Part shown: positions 1-7,052 of the stretch, piece after piece
How the letters are laid out: every line of letters begins with the position of its first letter
Position numbering within the stretch: position 1 is the first letter of the stretch
DNA from: Deltaproteobacteria bacterium
GTDB lineage: Bacteria > Desulfobacterota > DSM-4660 > Desulfatiglandales > HGW-15
NCBI GenBank assembly: GCA_021737245.1
Contig: JAIPEI010000029.1
Coordinates: 1-16,991, forward strand
Reading direction: 5' to 3'
DNA length: 16,991 nucleotides
The notes under the pieces: model-generated
Database searches by the model: none
What the model was told of the DNA's origin: nothing
The model's input: only the letters and a program-made list of their open reading frames with translations
Position numbers and translations under genes: made by a program

Positions 1-604
1 CACAGTTGACCGGGATGAGGGGCTTGTCCTTTCGCATGCTGTGATAGTGAATGGCCTTGGCGACGAGCTCCTTGCCGGTCCCGGATTCACCGAGAATCAG
101 AACCGTGCTGTCCGTGTCGGCCACCTTCTCGATGATTCGAAAGACCTTGTTCATGGGCAGGCTGTCGCCGATGAAGTTCTCGAACCGGTACTTCTTCTTG
201 AGCTGCCTCTTCAGCGCGAAGTTCTCACGCTTGAGGTCGCGGAACTCCAGCGCCCTCTGGACCACGAGAAGCAGCTCCTCCATTTTGACGGGCTTGGCGA
301 GATAGTCGGCGGCCCCCAGCTTCATGGCCTCCACCGCGTTGCGGATGGTCGCGTGTCCCGTAAGGATGATGCCCACCGTGTCGGGATGATAGTCGACCAG
401 GGTCTTCAGCAGGGTCATGCCGTCGACCTTCGGCATGTTCAGGTCGATGAGGGCCAAATCGTAATAATCCTGATCCAGCATGTTGCCTGCGATTTCACCG
501 TTTTTCGCCGTCTCGACGACATAACCCTCTCTCTGCAGAAATTCCCGGAGTCTTTCCAGGATCTTCGGGTCATCGTCCACTACGAGGATTTTGTAGTCTG
601 TCAT
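1..604 (-). CDS. Sigma-54-dependent response regulator (NtrC/AtoC type), N-terminal part, cut by window edge
   Basis: The visible 201 residues begin MTDYKILVVDDD, a receiver domain with the acidic pair near residues 10-12, the likely phospho-acceptor Asp in LALIDLNMP (about residue 54) and the conserved Lys in LAKPV (about residue 104). A linker leads into an AAA+ domain opening with ENFIGDS and the Walker A motif GESGTGKE, followed by the usual AIHYHS. This order is that of phosphorylation-controlled activators of sigma-54 RNA polymerase. The central GAFTGA loop and the C-terminal helix-turn-helix would lie left of position 1. The start is ATG at 604 with a weak GGGAG upstream. It follows fliW in the same direction but is separated by over 400 bp holding a repeat and its own probable promoter, so it is probably a separate transcription unit. 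A flagellar regulator of the FlrC/FleR class is possible because the window holds a sigma-54 flagellar promoter, but the visible part cannot decide this. Confidence 0.93.
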   Translation of the reverse strand, partial: MTDYKILVVDDDPKILERLREFLQREGYVVETAKNGEIAGNMLDQDYYDLALIDLNMPKVDGMTLLKTLVDYHPDTVGIILTGHATIRNAVEAMKLGAADYLAKPVKMEELLLVVQRALEFRDLKRENFALKRQLKKKYRFENFIGDSLPMNKVFRIIEKVADTDSTVLILGESGTGKELVAKAIHYHSMRKDKPLIPVNC

Positions 605-695
605 GGCCCACTCCCGCGTCTTTCCCGCCCCGAGGAAGAGGACAGGAAGGACTCATCGTCGCCAAAAAATTGGCCTGGATCGTATCAATGCCAAA

Positions 696-723
696 ATTCT
701 AACATTGATTTTTGAAAAATCAA
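696..723 (-). promoter_or_regulatory. Putative sigma-70-type promoter of the response regulator gene
   Basis: On the minus strand TTGATT (723-718) and TAGAAT (701-696) are separated by 16 bp. They match the -35 and -10 consensus at 4/6 and 5/6 positions. Transcription would start near 689, giving a leader of about 85 nt before the ATG at 604. The -35 box and spacer lie inside the palindrome at 704-724. This is inferred from sequence match only. Confidence 0.45.
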
Positions 724-724
724 T
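704..724. repeat. Perfect 21-bp palindrome (operator-like)
   Basis: ATTGATTTTT and AAAAATCAAT face each other around a single central base, giving ten perfect base pairs of dyad symmetry. It overlaps the predicted -35 box and spacer of the response regulator promoter, the usual place for a repressor or autoregulatory site. It is too AT-rich and its loop too short to be a good terminator. The binding protein, if any, is unknown. Confidence 0.5.
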
Positions 725-830
725 TTATTTTTCCTGAAAAACGTCAAAGGCTTGGCAAGGGCCGGGCAAGAATGTGATGTGTGCTTCCGAGCTTCGGGAC
801 CGCGGGCGGGCCCTGGGGGCACGATCCAGG

Positions 831-1011
831 TAGTGCCCATATAAACGAACTTTGACGGATTCGCAAAAACCCGCTCATCCGCCGCTGGTAACGCTTTAAC
901 CTGTTGAAATGACAGGGGCAGATCTCTTACTTAATGGCTTTTTGCGACGGCATCAGCTTTGGGCAGGATGAGATGGGCAAAAAAGACCCTTTCCGGATGG
1001 AAACCAGGTAG
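831..1011 (+). repeat. Interspersed modular repeat, copy 1
   Basis: The element runs from TAGTGCCCATATAAACG to GGATGGAAACCAGGTAGG. Positions 846-965 match 13821-13940 over 120 bp with two mismatches. Inside, TCGCAAAAACC near the left and GGCTTTTTGCGA near the right form inverted repeats around a small CCTGT/ACAGG hairpin. After GGGCA (961-965) this copy jumps directly to a module (about 966-1011) that is an inverted, slightly diverged version of the direct repeats at 6871 and 7053. The element fills the space immediately downstream of the fliW stop codon. It looks like a non-autonomous mobile or recombining intergenic repeat; no transposase is present in the window. Confidence 0.8.
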
Positions 1012-1018
1012 GAGGGGA

Positions 1019-1450
1019 TCAGTCCCGGACTGCGGCGTGGCGTGTGTTGAACCCGGAATCGGCCAGGATGATCTGTCTGCCGGTTCGTGCCGGGACATCA
1101 ATGACCACGGGACCGAGCAGATTGACGGTCATCTTCTGCGGTTCCCCGGGAGGGATGGTCACCACGGCGAAAAGGAGTGGATCCCGCCCGTTTTCACCGG
1201 CCAGTTGACTCCTTTCCTTGGAGGGGATCCGCTCGAGGTAGTCGCCCTGAATCAGGTGGGGATTGATGAGCACGAATGCGAGATCCGGGGATTCCGTGGA
1301 CTGGAGCCACATGAAAGGAGATCCCGGCTTGTGCTCAAGGAGAACGTAGTTCTTCATGTCGGGGAATCCGATCATTCCCTCCGGGAACCGAAGCAGGCGA
1401 TCCTCGTCGAGCTCGATTTCGCCGAAACGTGTCGTCTTGATCTGCATCAT
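1019..1450 (-). CDS. fliW: Flagellar assembly factor FliW
   Basis: The 143-residue protein has the FliW hallmarks: a short N-terminal strand (IKTTRFGEIELDED), the RFPEGMIGFPDMKNYVLLE segment (about residues 21-39), and a later VTIPPGEPQKMTVNLLGPVVID segment (about 97-118) typical of the family. FliW binds CsrA and, in other bacteria, flagellin, so that free flagellin levels control CsrA repression. It lies five bases after the csrA stop codon, the usual csrA-fliW pair, so the two are surely cotranscribed. The start is one of two adjacent ATG codons (1450, 1447); the ribosome site is weak, suggesting translational coupling to csrA. Length is near the family norm of about 150 residues. It is the last gene of the flgF-to-fliW series. 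Confidence 0.95.
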   Translation of the reverse strand: MMQIKTTRFGEIELDEDRLLRFPEGMIGFPDMKNYVLLEHKPGSPFMWLQSTESPDLAFVLINPHLIQGDYLERIPSKERSQLAGENGRDPLLFAVVTIPPGEPQKMTVNLLGPVVIDVPARTGRQIILADSGFNTRHAAVRD

Positions 1451-1455
1451 GGCAA

Positions 1456-1704
1456 TCAGGTCTTCTTGGGCCGCAAATCGGCGAGTAAGGTTTCCTTCAG
1501 TTCGTCCAGGTCCTGTGGGGCCCGGGATGCGGCCTCCACGTTCTCCCTGGCGATGATCTCCACCAGCTCCGTGCGATTCACCGGGGTCTCCTTCGGCGCG
1601 TCGATGCCGATTCGCACCTGCCCGCCGCGGATTCCCAGGACCGTAACGGTGATGCCGTTCCCGATGGTGATGCTCTCGTCCACCTTCCTGGTCAATACGA
1701 GCAC
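1456..1704 (-). CDS. csrA: Carbon storage regulator CsrA
   Basis: CsrA is a small dimeric RNA-binding protein that blocks translation by binding GGA-containing leaders. The 82-residue product starts MLVLTRKVDESITIG and continues with IRGGQVRIGIDAPKE, the nearly invariant core that includes RNA-binding strand 1 and the following strands. The tail (NVEAASRAPQDLDELKETLL) is longer than in enterobacterial CsrA (61 residues), as is common outside that group. The start is GTG at 1704, preceded by GGAGGG at good spacing. It sits between flgL and fliW, matching the flagellin-FliW-CsrA feedback arrangement known from Bacillus and Campylobacter. No experimental target is visible in the window. Confidence 0.97.
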   Translation of the reverse strand: MLVLTRKVDESITIGNGITVTVLGIRGGQVRIGIDAPKETPVNRTELVEIIARENVEAASRAPQDLDELKETLLADLRPKKT

Positions 1705-1731
1705 TGGTACCCTCCATGGCGCCAGCCCGCC

Positions 1732-1739
1732 TTATCGGT
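1732..1739 (-). promoter_or_regulatory. Possible sigma-28 -10 element upstream of csrA
   Basis: ACCGATAA on the minus strand matches the sigma-28 -10 consensus GCCGATAA at seven of eight positions and lies about 28 bp before the csrA start. No TAAA-like -35 is present at the expected 15-bp spacing, so this is a weak call. It would let FliA activate csrA-fliW separately from flgL. Confidence 0.3.
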
Positions 1740-1815
1740 TGGGGGTTGGAATGCTCCGCCCCCGGCGGGAAACGCGAAGATCAACGGGTCGGGGCCCGCG
1801 CTTGCTCCCGGGACG

Positions 1816-2778
1816 CTACAGGAAGTCCACGAGGCTCAGCTTCATCACCTGGGACGAGCTTTTCAGCGCGGCCTGATAGGCCAGCTGCTTGGCCTGGAGA
1901 TCCATGATCGCCTCTGCAACGTCCGCGTCCTCGAGCTCCGATTTCCTGTCCGTGTAGGTGAGCCGCAGGTCCTGGATGATGGTTTCCTTCAGCTCCACCC
2001 GGTTGAGCTTGCTTCCCGTGTCGGCGATCAGGGCCCTGATGCGGTTCAACTGGGTATCCAGCTCGTCCATGGTCCCCCGTATCCCCGCCTCGTCATTGGA
2101 TTGGAGGCTTTCCTTCAGGTCGAGCAGGGTCTTGAAGATGTTGTTCGTTCCTTCAGCCGGATCCCCCCAGTTGTCGGTCAGGGGATCTCCGTCCGCAGTG
2201 AGATCGTTGCCCCATGTGCCGAAAATGTCGGTCCCGATCCGGCCCACGGCCACGTTGATGCTCTCGGCGATCCGGACTTCGAAAGCCTTGTCATTGCCCT
2301 GGTAGGTCACGGCCGCGTTCCCGCCGTCGTCCGTTCCCAGGACATAAGGGACCGTGTCCGTGTTGGTCCCTGCGAAAATGTACCGGCCGTCCACCTCCGT
2401 GTTTGCCAGAGAGAGAATCTGTTGAAAAAAGCCTTCCACGGCTTCGGCGGAGTTGGCCCTCTCCTCGGCGCCCTGGCTGTCGCTGGACATCTGGATGGTG
2501 AGCGCCTTGGTCTGGCTCAGGAGGTCCTCCACCTGGCTCAGCGCCGTTTCCCCCATGTTCAGCCACGAGCGCCCCATGGTGATGTTCCGTTCCAGCTGTC
2601 CGATGTACTCGAGGGAGGAGCGAAGGCTGAGCACGCTCACGAGGCCCACGGGATCGTCGGAAAGGCGGTTGATCTTCTTGCCGGTGCTGACCACCTGGTT
2701 GGCCTGGAGCATGGCGTCCGAGGACTTGGCCAGGTTGTGGTTGACCGTGTCATAGATGGCTTTGTTGGAGACCCTCAT
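1816..2778 (-). CDS. flgL: Flagellar hook-filament junction protein FlgL (HAP3)
   Basis: The 320-residue protein has the flagellin-like ends expected of FlgL. The N-terminal coiled-coil begins MRVSNKAIYDTVNHNLAKSS and includes STGKKINRLSDDPVGLVSVLSLRSSL (about residues 31-55). The C-terminal helix includes DADVAEAIMDLQAKQLAYQAALKSSSQVM. The middle segment with GRYIFAGTNTDT (about 131-142) is typical of FlgL. It joins the last hook-associated layer to the filament and is exported by the flagellar type III system. The ATG at 2778 has a strong AGGAGG site, and the gene starts 11 bp after the flgK stop, so the two are one unit. Confidence 0.97.
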   Translation of the reverse strand: MRVSNKAIYDTVNHNLAKSSDAMLQANQVVSTGKKINRLSDDPVGLVSVLSLRSSLEYIGQLERNITMGRSWLNMGETALSQVEDLLSQTKALTIQMSSDSQGAEERANSAEAVEGFFQQILSLANTEVDGRYIFAGTNTDTVPYVLGTDDGGNAAVTYQGNDKAFEVRIAESINVAVGRIGTDIFGTWGNDLTADGDPLTDNWGDPAEGTNNIFKTLLDLKESLQSNDEAGIRGTMDELDTQLNRIRALIADTGSKLNRVELKETIIQDLRLTYTDRKSELEDADVAEAIMDLQAKQLAYQAALKSSSQVMKLSLVDFL

Positions 2779-2789
2779 GAATCGTCCTC

Positions 2790-4511
2790 CTATCTCGTGG
2801 CGAGAAGGGTCTGGAGCATCTCGTCCGCTGTGGAGACCAGCTTGGCCGCAGCCGCATAGGCGTGCTGGTACTTGATCAGATTGGTCATTTCCTCGTCCAG
2901 GGAGACGGCCGAAAGATTGTCCCGCTTCTGCGTCAACTGGTTGACAACCACCTCGTTGTACTCCATTTCCCGGCGAACGCTCGCGCTTTTGATGCCCACG
3001 GAACCCACCAGGTAGGAATAGTATCCCTGAAGGGTGTCGGAGCCGGACGAGGAGCCGCCGTCGTAGGCGTAGCGATCCATTTCGACGGCCGTGTCCCGGA
3101 GTGCGGCAAGATCCAGAGCGTTCGAGTTGTCCCCGGCGTAAAAGGACCCGCTGCCGTCCACGCGGCCCGCGGCGATGAGGTCCTTGTTCGCGTTCAGCGC
3201 CTCGTTCATGGCGATGCTCTGGGCGTCGTTCCCGCTGAAGAAGGTGTTGATCCCCAGGGCGGCCAGAACGCCGGATGAATCGTCGGAGAAGGCGAAGGTC
3301 GCCCCTCCTCCGATTGTAAGCTGGAGCCTGTTGTCGGTCGTGAAGGCGGCGGTTACGCCGCCGAGGCCGTCCAGCTGTGTCCGAACGTCCTCCAGGGTAT
3401 CTGAGGTCACGTCGCCGATGGTCACGTCGGCGGATGCACGGACGGTTCCATCCGGTTCATAGACCCAGAGGGTGAACTGGCCGTTCTGGACCTTATCCGC
3501 AAAGTCCAATCCTGAAGCCTCGATCGAGGCGCCCGTGTCTGCGCCGTCATACGTGCCGGTGGCGGAGTTCATTCCCTCCAGCCCGACCCCGTTGCCGTGG
3601 AGCTTGTTCACCTCCCAGATGACGGTTTCCGCCAGCTCGTCGAACTCGCTCTTGTACTTGGGGATGATCTCGTCGCGGACACCCAGCCATCCGCCCGTTT
3701 TCCCGCCTGCAATGGTGTCCGTGATGTTGACGCTTCCGCTGGAACCCTCCCAGCGGACCTCCCCGCTCTCGAAAGACAGCTCGTAGTTGTCGGTCTTGCT
3801 GACCAGGGTGTAGCCTCTTCCCGTGGTGACCGTGAAATGCCCCTCGTTGTCCTCGAACACATTGATGTCGATGTACTCCGCCAGCCCGCGGATCAGCGTG
3901 TCCCTCTGGTCGCGGAGGTCGTTGGCCCTTCCCGTGATCTCCAGGCTGATGATCTGCTGGTTGAGGGTGGCGATCTGCGAGGTCATCTGGTTGATCTCCT
4001 GGACGCCGGCATCCAGGGAAAGGTTGATCTCCTGGTCGAACTGATCGAGATCGTTCCGAATGTCCTGGAAGGATTGGGAAAGAAGCGCCCCGGATTCGAA
4101 AACCACGGTCCGCTCCGCCGAGCCCGAGGGATTGTTGGACAGGTCGTGCCACGCCCCCCAGAAGGCGTCGAACTGGGAGTTGATGCTCCTGCCGGAGTTC
4201 TCATCGAACACCCCTTCCAGCACGCTCAGGTAGGTCTCCATCTCCTTCATGGCCGTGTGATCGGATGTCCGCCCCCTAAGGCTCGTCTCGACGAACGTGT
4301 CGACCTGCCGCTTGATGTCCTGGAGCTCCGCCCCCCGCCCGAAGATGAACCCTCCGTAAGGCCCCGGCGTTTTCGATTCGATGACGGCCGTCTGCCTGGA
4401 AAACCCGTCCGTGCTCACATTTGCGATGTTGTGGCTCACCACGTCCATGGCGTACTGGTGCGTGAGGAGAGCGTCCTTGGCCACACTGAGTACGAGTCCG
4501 ATGCCTGCCAT
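2790..4511 (-). CDS. flgK: Flagellar hook-associated protein FlgK (HAP1)
   Basis: FlgK forms the first junction layer at the tip of the hook. The 573-residue product has the N-terminal rod/hook-type motif SHNIANVSTDGFSRQ (about residues 26-40) and helices with LNQQIISLEITG and a DLRDQRD segment (about 183-204) characteristic of FlgK. The C-terminal segment SLDEEMTNLIKYQHAYAAAAKLVSTADEML is the conserved D0 helix. Length is close to the usual 540-620. The ATG at 4511 lies three bases past the flgN stop and uses a GGAG site inside the flgN end, so the chaperone and its client are translationally coupled. A long plus-strand open frame overlaps this gene, but it is a composition artefact. Confidence 0.97.
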   Translation of the reverse strand: MAGIGLVLSVAKDALLTHQYAMDVVSHNIANVSTDGFSRQTAVIESKTPGPYGGFIFGRGAELQDIKRQVDTFVETSLRGRTSDHTAMKEMETYLSVLEGVFDENSGRSINSQFDAFWGAWHDLSNNPSGSAERTVVFESGALLSQSFQDIRNDLDQFDQEINLSLDAGVQEINQMTSQIATLNQQIISLEITGRANDLRDQRDTLIRGLAEYIDINVFEDNEGHFTVTTGRGYTLVSKTDNYELSFESGEVRWEGSSGSVNITDTIAGGKTGGWLGVRDEIIPKYKSEFDELAETVIWEVNKLHGNGVGLEGMNSATGTYDGADTGASIEASGLDFADKVQNGQFTLWVYEPDGTVRASADVTIGDVTSDTLEDVRTQLDGLGGVTAAFTTDNRLQLTIGGGATFAFSDDSSGVLAALGINTFFSGNDAQSIAMNEALNANKDLIAAGRVDGSGSFYAGDNSNALDLAALRDTAVEMDRYAYDGGSSSGSDTLQGYYSYLVGSVGIKSASVRREMEYNEVVVNQLTQKRDNLSAVSLDEEMTNLIKYQHAYAAAAKLVSTADEMLQTLLATR

Positions 4512-4514
4512 GGT

Positions 4515-4904
4515 TTACGCCTTTCTCCGATAGATCGAGCCCTGCTGAGCCCGGGGGGGCGCGCCGGGAGGCCTGTATGTATGATCGTCCTTTCCGGAAC
4601 CGACGATCCGGAAGATGAGCTCGTCGAAGATCGCGAGAGAGCTTTGGATAAACTCGGAGTTTTCCCTCGCCCGTTGCCGGATCTCCTCCTTCAGCTCGGC
4701 GATCCGGCTGTGCGGACCCTGATCGGCCGGAAGACTTTCAATGGCCTCGAGGATCGTCTGCTTCTCCTCCATGACGTTCCAGAGCTCCGCCACATCGAGA
4801 TCGAGAAGGCATTTTTTCTCTCTCCCGAGGCAGTCCCGGAGGTGTTCGAGAAGGGCGATCTTCTCCCGGTCCGGCGTCTGGGGGTCTTGAGGGATCGTTT
4901 CCAT
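4515..4904 (-). CDS. flgN: FlgN-type flagellar export chaperone
   Basis: The 129-residue, mostly helical and charged protein carries EHLRDCLGREKKCLLDLDVAELWNVMEEKQTILEAIESL near its N-terminus and an extended basic, proline-containing tail, as in the FlgN family of chaperones for FlgK and FlgL. Its position directly before flgK and flgL supports the call. I chose ATG at 4904 because it has a GAAAGG site at proper spacing and lies just downstream of a good sigma-28 -10 element. A TTG at 4952 would extend the frame by 16 residues but has no ribosome site and would start upstream of that promoter. The sequence family is weakly conserved, so context carries part of the weight. Confidence 0.82.
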   Translation of the reverse strand: METIPQDPQTPDREKIALLEHLRDCLGREKKCLLDLDVAELWNVMEEKQTILEAIESLPADQGPHSRIAELKEEIRQRARENSEFIQSSLAIFDELIFRIVGSGKDDHTYRPPGAPPRAQQGSIYRRKA

Positions 4905-4924
4905 GGCGTACCTTTCAAAAGGGT

Positions 4925-4952
4925 ATATCGGCTTCAGCTCGTCGATTCTCAA
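4925..4952 (-). promoter_or_regulatory. Candidate sigma-28 (FliA) promoter for flgN-flgK-flgL
   Basis: GCCGATAT at 4932-4925 (minus strand) matches the sigma-28 -10 consensus GCCGATAA at seven of eight positions. About 15 bp upstream lies TTGAGAAT (4952-4945), a partial match to the TAAAGTTT -35. Transcription would begin near 4918, just ahead of the flgN ribosome site. Known biology agrees, since flgK and flgL are late, FliA-dependent genes in several bacteria. The weak -35 keeps the confidence moderate. Confidence 0.5.
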
Positions 4953-4964
4953 ATGCAGCCCGGT

Positions 4965-5714
4965 TCAGGCCGGGTTCGGCTCCTTGTTTTCTTCCAGGAA
5001 CTCCCTGGGATCCAGTGTCCGTCCGTGCCGCTTCACTTCGAAGTGGAGATGGGGTCCGGTGCTCCTTCCGGTGGAACCCACCCGGGCCACGGGGTCCCCG
5101 GCACGGACCCAGTCGCCCACGCTCACCAGGTTCTCCTGGTTGTGGGCATAGAGCGTCGTGATCCCGCGGCCGTGGTCCAGCTCCACGACATTACCGTATC
5201 CGCCTCTGTACTCGCTCCTGACGACCCTTCCGGGGAGGGATGCGGCGATCGGGGTCCCCTGCCCGGCGGCCACGTCGAGGCCCTGGTGATAGCGCCGTTT
5301 CCCGGTGATCGGGTCCGTGCGCCATCCGAACCCGGAGGATATGCGCCCCCCCTCGAGGGGCCAGAACGGCGATTCGGAGCCGACGCCCTCTGTGGAGAAG
5401 GGCGGTTTTCCGCCGAGCTCGTCGGGGCCGTCCTTCCGTCGCAGCTGCCGGTAGAGAAGGTCGGCCAGGCCGCGTTTGTCGATGCCGGTCATGGATTTCG
5501 AGAGCTCCTGGTCGAGAAGGGATTCGTACACCTCCTCGCCGCTCCCCCCGTGAAACAGGTCGCACTTCTCCACGGTCCGGCGCATGCTCCGGAGAAGCTG
5601 GTAGGTGAAGACGGATTCCAGCTCCTCGCATGCCTTGCGCAGCTTGCGGTCCTTGGCTCCCTGCTCCCCGCCGGGCAGGATCTCCGGTCTCAGGTCCACG
5701 ACTTTGCCGAACAT
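4965..5714 (-). CDS. flgJ: FlgJ rod-binding protein fused to an M23 (LytM-type) peptidoglycan endopeptidase
   Basis: Residues about 24-92 form the FlgJ rod-binding domain (LRKACEELESVFTYQLLRSMRRT, then EEVYESLLDQELSKSM and RGLADLLYRQL). After a short linker, residues about 118-240 are an M23 metallopeptidase domain. It has H143 and D147 in HQGLD, H191 in YAHN, and H222/H224 in HLHFE, the complete zinc and catalytic set. The enzyme would cleave peptide cross-links in the wall so the rod can pass through the periplasm. Enterobacterial FlgJ instead carries a glucosaminidase domain at this place. No signal peptide is seen, consistent with export through the flagellar apparatus. The ATG at 5714 follows GGGAGGG at good spacing, 26 bp after flgI. 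Confidence 0.94.
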   Translation of the reverse strand: MFGKVVDLRPEILPGGEQGAKDRKLRKACEELESVFTYQLLRSMRRTVEKCDLFHGGSGEEVYESLLDQELSKSMTGIDKRGLADLLYRQLRRKDGPDELGGKPPFSTEGVGSESPFWPLEGGRISSGFGWRTDPITGKRRYHQGLDVAAGQGTPIAASLPGRVVRSEYRGGYGNVVELDHGRGITTLYAHNQENLVSVGDWVRAGDPVARVGSTGRSTGPHLHFEVKRHGRTLDPREFLEENKEPNPA

Positions 5715-5740
5715 GCCGACCCTCCCTGCTTCGTGCTCTG

Positions 5741-6859
5741 TCAGATGATCTCCAGCTCGGCCTGAAGGGCCCCGCTGGCCTGAATCGCCTGAAACACAGT
5801 GATCAAATCCCTGGGGGAGACGCCGATGGCGTTCAACGCCTTGACCACCTCGCCCAGGTTGGTCCCCTCGGGCAGGAGGAGAAGCTTCTGGTTTTCCTCG
5901 GCTACGTTGATCCGGGTCTCGTCGGTGACCGTGGTTTCCCCCTGGGAGAACGGCGCCGGCTGGCTCACGTTTTTCTCTTCCTTGATCTGCACGCTCAGGT
6001 TGCCGTGTGCGATGGCCACCGGGGAGATGCGGACGTTTTCGCCCATGACCACGGTCCCGGTCCGCTCCGCCAGGATGATGCGCGCCTTGTTGTCGGGCCG
6101 GACCTGGATCTGCTCCAGCTCGGCCACGAGGGGAACGAGGTTCCCGAGAAACGGCTCCGGAACCTGGATCCGGATCGTTCCCGCGTCTGCGGGGGAGGCG
6201 ACCTGGGTCCCTATCTCACGGTTGATGGCGCCGGCCATGCGAAGCGCTGTGGTGAAGTCGGGGTTGTTCAAGCTGATGGTAAGCTCGCCCAGTCCGTTGA
6301 ACTGGAAGGGAACCTCCCGCTCGATTGTTGCGCCGCCGGGGATTCGGGCCGCAGTGGGGTGGTTTTTCTGCACCCCTCCTCCGGCCTCGCCGGACGCTGA
6401 AAAACCACCCACCAGGAGAGGCCCCTGGGCCAGCGCGTAGATCTTGTTGTCCGCCCCCTTCAGGGGCGAAAGGAGCAGCGTCCCGCCCTGAAGGCTCTTG
6501 GCGTCTCCCACCGAGGAGACCAGCACATCGATCTCGCTTCCCACGCGGGCGAAGGGCGGAAGATCGGCTGTGACCATGACCGCGGCCACGTTCGCCACCT
6601 TGACCTGGTCGGAAAGTGCGTGAATGCCAAGCCTTTCCATCATGTTCACGAGGCTCTGCACGGTGAAACGGGTCCCGGAACCGTCCCCGGTTCCGTTGAG
6701 ACCCACAACGAGGCCGTACCCCATCAGCTGGTTGTTCCGGGTTCCCTTGATGGAGGCCAGGTCCTTGATCCGTGCCGCAAGGGCCGCGGTTCCCCAAACC
6801 AGGGAAAGGCCGAGGCACAGGAGAACGGCGGCGATAACGGCGTGCTTGCTGATGGGCAT
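5741..6859 (-). CDS. flgI: Flagellar P-ring protein FlgI
   Basis: FlgI assembles in the periplasm as the P-ring around the rod. The 372-residue precursor starts with a signal peptide (MPISKHAVIAAVLLCLGL, cleavage likely after AALA). The mature N-terminus ARIKDLASIKGTRNNQLMGYG and the VVGLNGTGDGS motif are diagnostic. The C-terminal segment TNLGEVVKALNAIGVSPRDL and ALQAELEII end is also classic. I chose ATG at 6859 because it has a strong GGGAGGAG site and a correct signal peptide. The frame stays open to a start at 6913, but those 18 extra codons come from the interspersed repeat. That repeat separates this gene from flgH, so the operon carries a 281-bp gap here. Confidence 0.97.
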   Translation of the reverse strand: MPISKHAVIAAVLLCLGLSLVWGTAALAARIKDLASIKGTRNNQLMGYGLVVGLNGTGDGSGTRFTVQSLVNMMERLGIHALSDQVKVANVAAVMVTADLPPFARVGSEIDVLVSSVGDAKSLQGGTLLLSPLKGADNKIYALAQGPLLVGGFSASGEAGGGVQKNHPTAARIPGGATIEREVPFQFNGLGELTISLNNPDFTTALRMAGAINREIGTQVASPADAGTIRIQVPEPFLGNLVPLVAELEQIQVRPDNKARIILAERTGTVVMGENVRISPVAIAHGNLSVQIKEEKNVSQPAPFSQGETTVTDETRINVAEENQKLLLLPEGTNLGEVVKALNAIGVSPRDLITVFQAIQASGALQAELEII

Positions 6860-6870
6860 GGTCTCCTCCC

Positions 6871-6934
6871 TAGCTCGTTTCCATCCAGAAAGGGTCTTTT
6901 TTGCCAATCTCATCGTCGATCATCGAGGTTCCTT
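6871..6934. repeat. 64-bp perfect direct repeat, unit a
   Basis: It runs from TAGCTCGTTTCC to CGAGGTTCCTT and is identical to 7053-7116, 182 bp away in the same orientation. A diverged inverted relative lies at about 966-1011. Exact identity suggests recent duplication or gene conversion, and recombination between the units would delete 182 bp. Confidence 0.9.
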
Positions 6935-6938
6935 GTGC

Positions 6939-6956
6939 GGCGTACTACAGTACGCC
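6939..6956. repeat. Perfect palindrome within repeat copy 2
   Basis: GGCGTACT and AGTACGCC face each other across two bases (AC). Flanking bases extend the pairing imperfectly (GCGG on the left, CCGC on the right). It is the strongest hairpin in the flgH-flgI gap and has no T-run after it, so it is more likely a structural part of the repeat than a terminator. Confidence 0.7.
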
Positions 6957-7052
6957 TCCGCGTCACCTCTCGATCTCCTTGATCTTGACAAAAAATCCTC
7001 CTTTCTGAATCGGAAACGCAGCCATGCCGAAAGTTGGTTTATGGATGGGCAA

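Larger units (their letters stand above)
605..830. other. Intergenic region upstream of the response regulator
   Basis: No credible gene is seen here. The part next to the regulator gene is AT-rich (about 655-740) and holds a probable promoter and a perfect 21-bp palindrome, listed separately. An imperfect dyad (671-691, GGC..GAT facing ATC..GCC) and a small GCCAA-AAAA-TTGGC hairpin (661-674) lie in what would be the leader. From about 740 to 830 I see only GC-rich sequence with no gene or clear signal; the interspersed repeat begins at 831. Confidence 0.5.

Noticed and set aside
752..767. TGGCAAG-N4-GGGC as a plus-strand sigma-54 promoter
   Set aside because: The -12 half is poor and there is no plus-strand gene downstream.
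3597..5765. A 722-codon plus-strand open frame antisense to flgK, flgN and flgJ
   Set aside because: It lies opposite three well-recognised genes, has no recognisable domain, and long antisense frames are expected at this GC content.
6860..6913. Longer FlgI start inside the repeat
   Set aside because: It places 18 repeat-derived residues before a proper signal peptide; the ATG at 6859 has the strong ribosome site.
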